DNA from: Aquificota bacterium
Lineage (GTDB): Bacteria; Thermosulfidibacterota; Thermosulfidibacteria; Thermosulfidibacterales; B14-G1
Assembly: GCA_003648675.1 (NCBI GenBank)
Contig: QMPS01000019.1
Location: forward strand, 1-9,801
DNA: 9,801 bases
Direction: 5' to 3'
Below the pieces are notes generated by a model. The model was not told the DNA's origin and did not search any database. It worked only from the letters and a program-made list of their open reading frames with translations. Positions within the stretch are counted from its first letter, which is position 1. Every line of letters starts with the position of its first letter. Both the position numbers and the translations under genes were made by a program. Below, piece after piece: positions 6,894 through 9,801 of the stretch.

Positions 6894-7417
6894 GACACGA
6901 CCACCAGATAGAGCTGCTCAGGGCCATGGACCCCTGTCACATGGGTGAGTTCAATATCTCCTGTCCTGCTAGGTCCCGTGACCAAAGAGATATAAGGAGG
7001 AAGCTCCCCTCTATCCTGAACATGGGGAGCCACCGCCCGGGAAACATGCTGATAAAGGTCTTCCCTTCTGAGAACTGCCAAATGAATCCGGGGCAGAGAT
7101 GTTAGGAGATGGTCCCTCCCCTCTTTGAATACAAAGACCAGGGTTCCTGTTAAGGCCCCAGCCCCATGGGCCCTGGTAACACCCAGATCCAGAGAGGGAT
7201 AATCCCGAGACTTCTCGAGCCCCAAGTCCTTGAAGAGAGTGTCTATGACTTTAAACCTGGGAGTCCTCTGGGAGATGGCATAGGACTTAATCCCTTCCTC
7301 CTCCACCATGCGGGTGAGAACCTCTTCCAAAGTCTCCTCCCCTCGAGGATAGAGAAGAACACCCCCAGCCGCCTCAAACTCCTCCACGAACCGGGAAAAG
7401 AGTCTATCCTCGCTCAC
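6890..7417 (-). CDS. lutC: LutC-like LUD-domain protein
   Basis: Third component of the LutABC/LldEFG-type lactate oxidation system; its biochemical task is not well established. The 175-residue product, shorter than many LutC proteins, shows the LUD pattern GVTRAHGAGALTGTLV (79-94), LPRIHLAVL (108-116), TGPSRTGDIE (147-156) and GVHGPEQL (162-169). In typical members the first motif carries acidic residues (an AD pair and AETGT); here these positions are His84 and Leu89, so a conserved acidic pair is missing. The start is GTG at 7417, forming GTGA with the stop of the PII-like gene; an upstream GAGAGGCGG stretch may act as the ribosome binding site. Its own stop forms ATGA with the lutB-lutA start. 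The close coupling and matching domain content support joint function with the fused protein. Confidence 0.88.
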   Translation of the reverse strand: MSEDRLFSRFVEEFEAAGGVLLYPRGEETLEEVLTRMVEEEGIKSYAISQRTPRFKVIDTLFKDLGLEKSRDYPSLDLGVTRAHGAGALTGTLVFVFKEGRDHLLTSLPRIHLAVLRREDLYQHVSRAVAPHVQDRGELPPYISLVTGPSRTGDIELTHVTGVHGPEQLYLVVVS

Positions 7418-7758
7418 CTTATAGCCGCCTCTCCTCGCTCGTTGGTCCTCACCCTCAGAGCATCATCCACCGGTATCACAAAGACCTTGCCGTCCCCAGG
7501 ATTTCCCGTGTAGCAGATCTCCCTGATTGCCCCCAGGATCTCTTCCACCTTGTCATCGGGCACCACCACTTCCACCCTGATTTTGGGGAAGAACTTGGGA
7601 ATAGCCCCGTGGCGCTCTATCATATCGGCCATTCTGGCCAGGGGCTTACCAATTCCCATAACTTGGTCCACGCTTATTCCTGGCGTCTTAACCTCAAACA
7701 TCTTCTTCTTCAGTTCCCACAGCTTCTCGGGATTCACAAAGGCCAATACCAGCTTCAT
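7414..7758 (-). CDS. divergent PII-superfamily signalling protein
   Basis: PII proteins are trimeric sensors that bind ATP/ADP competitively and, in classical GlnB/GlnK, 2-oxoglutarate with Mg-ATP, and control target enzymes or transporters through a flexible T-loop. This 114-residue protein has the normal length. The core is clear: GIG (35-37), FFPKIRVEVVVPDD (56-69), the nucleotide-site TG-x-x-GDGKVFVIPV (84-97) with Lys91, and RVRTNERGE (102-110) with Arg102 and Arg104. It departs from classical PII in the T-loop: Gln39, needed for Mg-ATP/2-oxoglutarate binding, is Pro39; the loop (about 38-55) is one residue longer; and no Tyr occurs where Tyr51 is uridylylated. It is the first gene behind a strong promoter and overlaps lutC by GTGA, so the LUD proteins or a partner are plausible targets. 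It is probably an adenylate sensor rather than a standard nitrogen regulator; that is inference. Confidence 0.88.
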   Translation of the reverse strand: MKLVLAFVNPEKLWELKKKMFEVKTPGISVDQVMGIGKPLARMADMIERHGAIPKFFPKIRVEVVVPDDKVEEILGAIREICYTGNPGDGKVFVIPVDDALRVRTNERGEAAIR

Positions 7759-7793
7759 CTCCTCCCCCCTTTAAACAAGGAAAGTCTCGAAAA

Positions 7794-7822
7794 ATTAGAC
7801 CACAGGCCCTTCTTCCTGTCAA
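7794..7822 (-). promoter_or_regulatory. sigma70-type promoter of the PII-lutC-lutBA-yhaM-ubiB unit
   Basis: On the minus strand TTGACA (7817-7822) is followed after exactly 17 bases by TCTAAT (7794-7799), one mismatch in twelve from consensus. Transcription would start near 7787, giving a leader of about 29 bases that ends in a G-rich ribosome binding site (GGGGGGAGGAG) just before the ATG at 7758. No second promoter is obvious within the five genes, which overlap or are four bases apart. Confidence 0.8.
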
Positions 7823-7843
7823 CTCAAGGGCTTCCTGCCTCGG

Positions 7844-7873
7844 TTGACAGAAAAGGAATGAGACAATTATACT
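7844..7873 (+). promoter_or_regulatory. sigma70-type promoter of rplI-dnaB
   Basis: TTGACA (7844-7849) is followed after 18 bases by TATACT (7868-7873), one mismatch in twelve. Transcription would start near 7880, 25 bases before rplI. Its -35 box lies 21 bases from that of the divergent minus-strand promoter, so the two compete for or share the same short control region. Confidence 0.8.
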
Positions 7874-7893
7874 TCGCCATCATTTGATATTCC

Positions 7894-7899
7894 GGAGGT
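7894..7899 (+). promoter_or_regulatory. Shine-Dalgarno site fixing the rplI start
   Basis: GGAGGT ends five bases before the ATG at 7905, choosing it over an in-frame TTG at 7884 that would add seven residues before the invariant bL9 N-terminus MKVIL. Confidence 0.9.
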
Positions 7900-7904
7900 T
7901 CCTC

Positions 7905-8348
7905 ATGAAGGTGATCCTAAAAGTGGATGTGGAGGGGGTAGGCTCTGCCGGAGACATTGTAGAGGTCTCCCCTGGATATGCCAGAAACTACCTGATCCCC
8001 AGAGGGCTAGCCCTGGCTGCCACCTCCAGAAACGTCAAGAGCCTAGAGAAGCAGAAGGCCGAAATCATGAAAAAAGTGGACAAAGAAAGGAAGCGCATAG
8101 AGGCCCTGGCTCAGCGCTTGGCCCAGACCAAGGTGGTGGTGACTAAACAGGCTGGAGAGAAGGGCAGGCTCTTCGGCTCGGTGACTACCAGAGATATAGC
8201 CGATGCCTTGGCCAGAGAGGGCATCGAGATCGATAGGAAGAAGATTGTGTTGGAAGAGACCATAAAGACCCTGGGCTCTTACCAAGTGAAAGTGAAACTC
8301 CCCCTCGGAATAGAATCCCAGGTCCAGGTGGAAGTGACAGAGGCCTAG
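7905..8348 (+). CDS. rplI: 50S ribosomal protein bL9
   Basis: Large-subunit protein that binds 23S rRNA near the L1 stalk and helps maintain reading frame. The 147-residue product has the family's length. The N-terminal rRNA-binding domain is typical: MKVILKVDVEGVGSAGD, then VSPGYARNYLIPRGLA (21-36). A long charged connecting helix follows (about 42-75, rich in Lys, Glu and Arg), then the C-terminal domain with GRLFGSVTTRDIADAL. It is preceded by a strong promoter and Shine-Dalgarno site and is followed five bases later by dnaB. In many bacteria rplI follows rpsF, ssb and rpsR; here a divergent operon lies directly upstream, so rplI-dnaB is a separate transcription unit. Confidence 0.98.
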   Translation: MKVILKVDVEGVGSAGDIVEVSPGYARNYLIPRGLALAATSRNVKSLEKQKAEIMKKVDKERKRIEALAQRLAQTKVVVTKQAGEKGRLFGSVTTRDIADALAREGIEIDRKKIVLEETIKTLGSYQVKVKLPLGIESQVQVEVTEA

Positions 8349-8353
8349 TTTAA

Positions 8354-9709
8354 ATGAAGAGCGAAGCGGCTCAGGAAGTACGGCTTCCCCCTCAAAACAT
8401 AGAAGCGGAGCAGTGTGTACTGGGCTCCGTTCTCCTGGACAACTCGGCCCTGAATAAGGTTTTGGACATCCTGAGCCCTGAGGACTTTTACAAAAGAGAA
8501 CACCAGATCATCTACACCACCATGCTGGACCTTTACGACAAAAACCACCCCATAGACCTCATCACCCTCTCCGACACATTGACCCACCGGGAAGAGCTGG
8601 AGGCAGCAGGGGGGCTGGAGTACCTCATGGAGCTGGCAGAGGTAGTCCCCTCCTCAGCCCATGCTCCCCATTACGCCAGAATTGTAAAGGAGAAGGCCGT
8701 CCTCCGCCATCTTATAAGGGCTGCCACTGACATCCTCACCATCTGTTACGAAGGGGGACAGGAGGTGGAGGAGGTCCTGGACGAAGCAGAAAGACGAATC
8801 TTCTCTGTTTCTGAGAAGAAGACCAGGAGAGACTTTATAGACGCCAAGGCCCTTTTAAAGGAAGCTGTGAAGAGCTTGGAAGACTTGGCCATAAAGAAAC
8901 GGGCCATCACGGGCATAGCCACAGGATTTCGGGAACTCGACCGTCTCACCTCCGGCTTCCAGCCATCGGATCTCATCATCATCGCTGCCAGACCCAGCAT
9001 GGGAAAGACTGCTCTGGCCCTGAACATTGCCCAGCATGCAGCCATAAAAGAGAAAAAGACCGTTGCCATTTTCTCCTTGGAGATGTCCAGGGAACAGCTG
9101 GCCCTGAGGATGCTCTCCAGCCTAGCCAAAATCCCCTCCCACAAGCTTCGCACAGGCATTCTGTCCAACGACGAGTGGAAAAAATTGATCAGGGCTGCCA
9201 ATAAACTCTCCGACTCTCCCGTCTACGTAGATGACACCCCTGCTCTATCGGTTTTAGAAATAAGGGCCAAAGCCCGAAGGCTCATGTCGGAACACCGGCT
9301 AGACCTCGTGATTATCGACTACCTCCAGCTCATGAGAAGCCGAAGCAAGACAGAAAGCCGCCAGCAGGAGATCTCCGAGATTTCACGGTCCCTTAAAAGC
9401 CTTGCAAAGGAGCTAAACGTACCCATAGTGGCCCTATCCCAGCTCTCCAGGGCAGTGGAGGGGCGCCAGAACAAAAGACCCCAGCTCTCCGACCTCAGAG
9501 AATCAGGAGCCATAGAACAAGACGGGGACCTCATCCTCTTCATCTACCGGCCTGAAGTCTACAAACCAGACAAACCAGAGTACCACGGCATCGCTGAAAT
9601 TATTGTAGGCAAGCAGCGCAACGGCCCCACCGGTACCTTCAAGCTCACCTTTCTGAAAGAATACACCACCTTCGAGGAGTACGCCCATGAAGAGGATTTG
9701 GACCTTTAG
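8354..9709 (+). CDS. dnaB: replicative DNA helicase DnaB
   Basis: Hexameric 5'-3' helicase that unwinds DNA at the replication fork and recruits primase. The 451-residue product has normal length and no intein. The N-terminal helical domain (about 10-115) begins with LPPQNIEAEQCVLGS (11-25). The RecA-like domain shows ATGFRELDRLTSGFQPSDL (189-207), Walker A ARPSMGKTA (212-220, Lys218), SLEMSREQLALRM (241-253), Walker B LVIIDYLQLM (318-327), SRAVEGRQNKRPQLSDLRES (365-384) and the Arg-finger region KQRNGPTG (420-427). The ATG lies five bases after rplI; the only ribosome binding candidate, CAGAGG inside the end of rplI, is about ten bases away, so translation is probably coupled to rplI. Its last 23 bases overlap the next gene. 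Confidence 0.98.
   Translation: MKSEAAQEVRLPPQNIEAEQCVLGSVLLDNSALNKVLDILSPEDFYKREHQIIYTTMLDLYDKNHPIDLITLSDTLTHREELEAAGGLEYLMELAEVVPSSAHAPHYARIVKEKAVLRHLIRAATDILTICYEGGQEVEEVLDEAERRIFSVSEKKTRRDFIDAKALLKEAVKSLEDLAIKKRAITGIATGFRELDRLTSGFQPSDLIIIAARPSMGKTALALNIAQHAAIKEKKTVAIFSLEMSREQLALRMLSSLAKIPSHKLRTGILSNDEWKKLIRAANKLSDSPVYVDDTPALSVLEIRAKARRLMSEHRLDLVIIDYLQLMRSRSKTESRQQEISEISRSLKSLAKELNVPIVALSQLSRAVEGRQNKRPQLSDLRESGAIEQDGDLILFIYRPEVYKPDKPEYHGIAEIIVGKQRNGPTGTFKLTFLKEYTTFEEYAHEEDLDL
9674..9679 (+). promoter_or_regulatory. Shine-Dalgarno site of the secreted-protein gene, inside dnaB
   Basis: GAGGAG, seven bases before the ATG at 9687, lies within the dnaB coding sequence. It supports a real overlapping start and co-transcription with dnaB. 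Confidence 0.65.
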
Positions 9710-9801
9710 CGGCCTCTTCTTGTCCTTGGCCGTGGCCTTAAACGCTCTGGCCTCGGAAGCTAGCATCATGGAGAGGCTGAAAGAAGAGTACAAGAAGATC
9801 C
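9687..9801 (+). CDS. secreted protein, LolA-like, 5' end only
   Basis: A frame opens at ATG 9687 inside the end of dnaB and runs open to the window edge, giving 38 residues. These form a clear signal peptide: a basic start (MKR), a hydrophobic core (about residues 4-18) and an ALA cleavage site at residues 20-22. The mature start SEASIMERLKEEYKKI resembles the first helix of LolA-family outer-membrane lipoprotein carriers, which typically open with a short amphipathic helix of the form LxxLxxxYxxI. If it is LolA it would shuttle lipoproteins across the periplasm and the organism would be a diderm. With only 16 mature residues the family call is weak; export from the cytoplasm is well supported. 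It shares the rplI-dnaB transcript by overlap. Confidence 0.75.
   Translation, partial: MKRIWTFSGLFLSLAVALNALASEASIMERLKEEYKKI

Noticed and set aside
7884..7904. Seven-residue extension of bL9 from a TTG
   Set aside because: The invariant MKVIL start lies right after GGAGGT at 7894-7899.

Overview
The window holds nine complete or nearly complete protein genes, one partial protein gene at the right edge and one partial tRNA gene at the left edge. It is densely packed bacterial chromosome: most neighbouring genes overlap or sit a few bases apart, and I see no transposase, integrase, phage gene or CRISPR array. Arginine is mostly AGG/AGA, and CTC, CCC and ATA codons are frequent. A signal-peptide protein at the right edge resembles LolA, the outer-membrane lipoprotein carrier, which would fit a diderm. 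The fused LutB-LutA protein resembles an arrangement I recall from sulfate-reducing Desulfovibrio. Together these hint at a (possibly thermophilic) deltaproteobacterium-like or related diderm, but this is inference and no taxonomic marker was compared.

Layout. (1) 1-56, minus: the 5' part of tRNA-Val(UAC), with a sigma70-like promoter just upstream. (2) 57-551: 495 bases with no confident gene; it holds the tRNA promoter, a 9-bp hairpin, one doubtful 44-codon ORF and a possible ndk promoter. (3) 552-1807, plus: ndk and aroE, overlapping by ATGA. (4) 1864-2184, plus: an ArsR-family repressor whose promoter is overlaid by a palindrome and which appears to be transcribed nearly without a leader. 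(5) 7758 down to 2161, minus: one tight five-gene unit in the order PII-like protein, lutC, fused lutB-lutA, yhaM-like nuclease, ubiB-like kinase/ATPase, with a near-consensus promoter. (6) 7905-9801, plus: rplI, dnaB and the start of a secreted LolA-like gene, with their own near-consensus promoter lying back to back with that of the minus-strand unit.

The most interesting part is the five-gene minus-strand unit. LutB-LutA and LutC are the iron-sulfur/LUD machinery known for oxidising L-lactate into the electron-transport chain; UbiB-family proteins assist quinone biosynthesis; the leading gene encodes a PII-superfamily sensor that keeps the nucleotide-binding signature but has lost Gln39 and the T-loop Tyr51. 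Both LUD domains also depart from the usual acidic ETG-type signature. One reading is a quinone-linked organic-acid dehydrogenase unit with its own adenylate-sensing PII variant; this is a hypothesis from gene order and motif reading only. The plus-strand genes (ndk, aroE, rplI, dnaB) are ordinary housekeeping genes.
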